Assembly (NCBI GenBank): GCA_964428175.1
Contig: CAYRXM010000077.1
Coordinates: 1-21,517, forward strand
Length of the DNA stretch: 21,517 bases
Direction of reading: 5' to 3'
DNA from: CAYRXM01 sp964428175
Lineage (GTDB): Bacteria; Chloroflexota; Anaerolineae; JAFGEY01
Notes under the pieces: generated by a model
Database searches by the model: none
What the model was told of the DNA's origin: nothing
The model's input: only the letters and a program-made list of their open reading frames with translations
Made by a program: the position numbers and the translations under genes
Part shown: positions 21,495 to 21,517 of the stretch, piece by piece
Position numbering within the stretch: position 1 is the first letter of the stretch
How the letters are laid out: every line of letters begins with the position of its first letter

Positions 21495-21517
21495 ATGGAA
21501 CGTCTCCTGAGTAGACT
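21495..21517 (+). CDS. Possible start of a further gene, cut by the window edge
   Basis: ATG 21495 is preceded by GAAAGG (21483-21488) with 6 nt spacing and reads MERLLSR to the edge. Seven codons are too few to assign a product. The start could equally be chance. Confidence 0.25.

Noticed and set aside
1..21517. tRNA, rRNA, CRISPR array, integrase or transposase genes
   Set aside because: I read both strands for these and saw none; a short or divergent tRNA could still be missed without a covariance-model scan.

Overview
The window looks like a chromosomal contig from an uncultured Chloroflexota bacterium (Anaerolineae/Caldilineae-like). This is inferred from the gene families and from two large secreted proteins that end in the same short tail (YRLFLPVVLKNY and GWYVYLPIVIRGK), a type of ending I associate with that phylum. 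No rRNA or tRNA gene is present to confirm it. All recognised genes lie on the + strand.

Region 1 (1-4017): the C-terminal part of a secreted M14 zinc carboxypeptidase, with a Thr/Pro linker encoded by 24-bp tandem repeats and a DUF11 domain. Two tandem PaaK/CapK-type adenylate-forming enzymes follow, probably co-transcribed. Region 2 (4018-9128): a 141-bp MITE with an intact 8-bp target duplication and IS66-like ends, then a 1570-residue secreted multidomain protein (degenerate-looking transglutaminase-like domain, four PKD domains, acidic calcium-binding repeats). Region 3 (9129-10232): a 15-bp perfect hairpin, a Gfo/Idh/MocA sugar-nucleotide-type dehydrogenase and a clear rho-independent terminator.

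Region 4 (10233-18418): a glycan-degradation gene set led by a good extended -10 promoter. It holds a GH78-like rhamnosidase, a tandem NTF2-like protein (DUF8021-like), a large GH31 alpha-glycosidase with an unusual C-terminal extension, and a GH26 mannanase-type enzyme. None has a signal peptide, so they probably act in the cytoplasm on imported oligosaccharides, removing rhamnose, alpha-linked sugars and beta-mannan-type backbone. No transporter or regulator lies in the window.

Region 5 (18419-21517): composition changes (AT-richer genes, GC-rich hairpin-dense spacers) and the sequence takes on the form of integron gene cassettes. A full attC-like site (20438-20565) has R''/R' boxes, a long imperfect stem and two extrahelical bases. 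It begins 16 nt after the stop codon of an uncharacterised 550-residue gene that itself starts just after a GTTGGGC half-site. Further fragments of attC-like sequence follow, along with a small two-helix zinc-ribbon membrane protein. No integrase is visible. This cassette-like tail is the most unusual part of the window.
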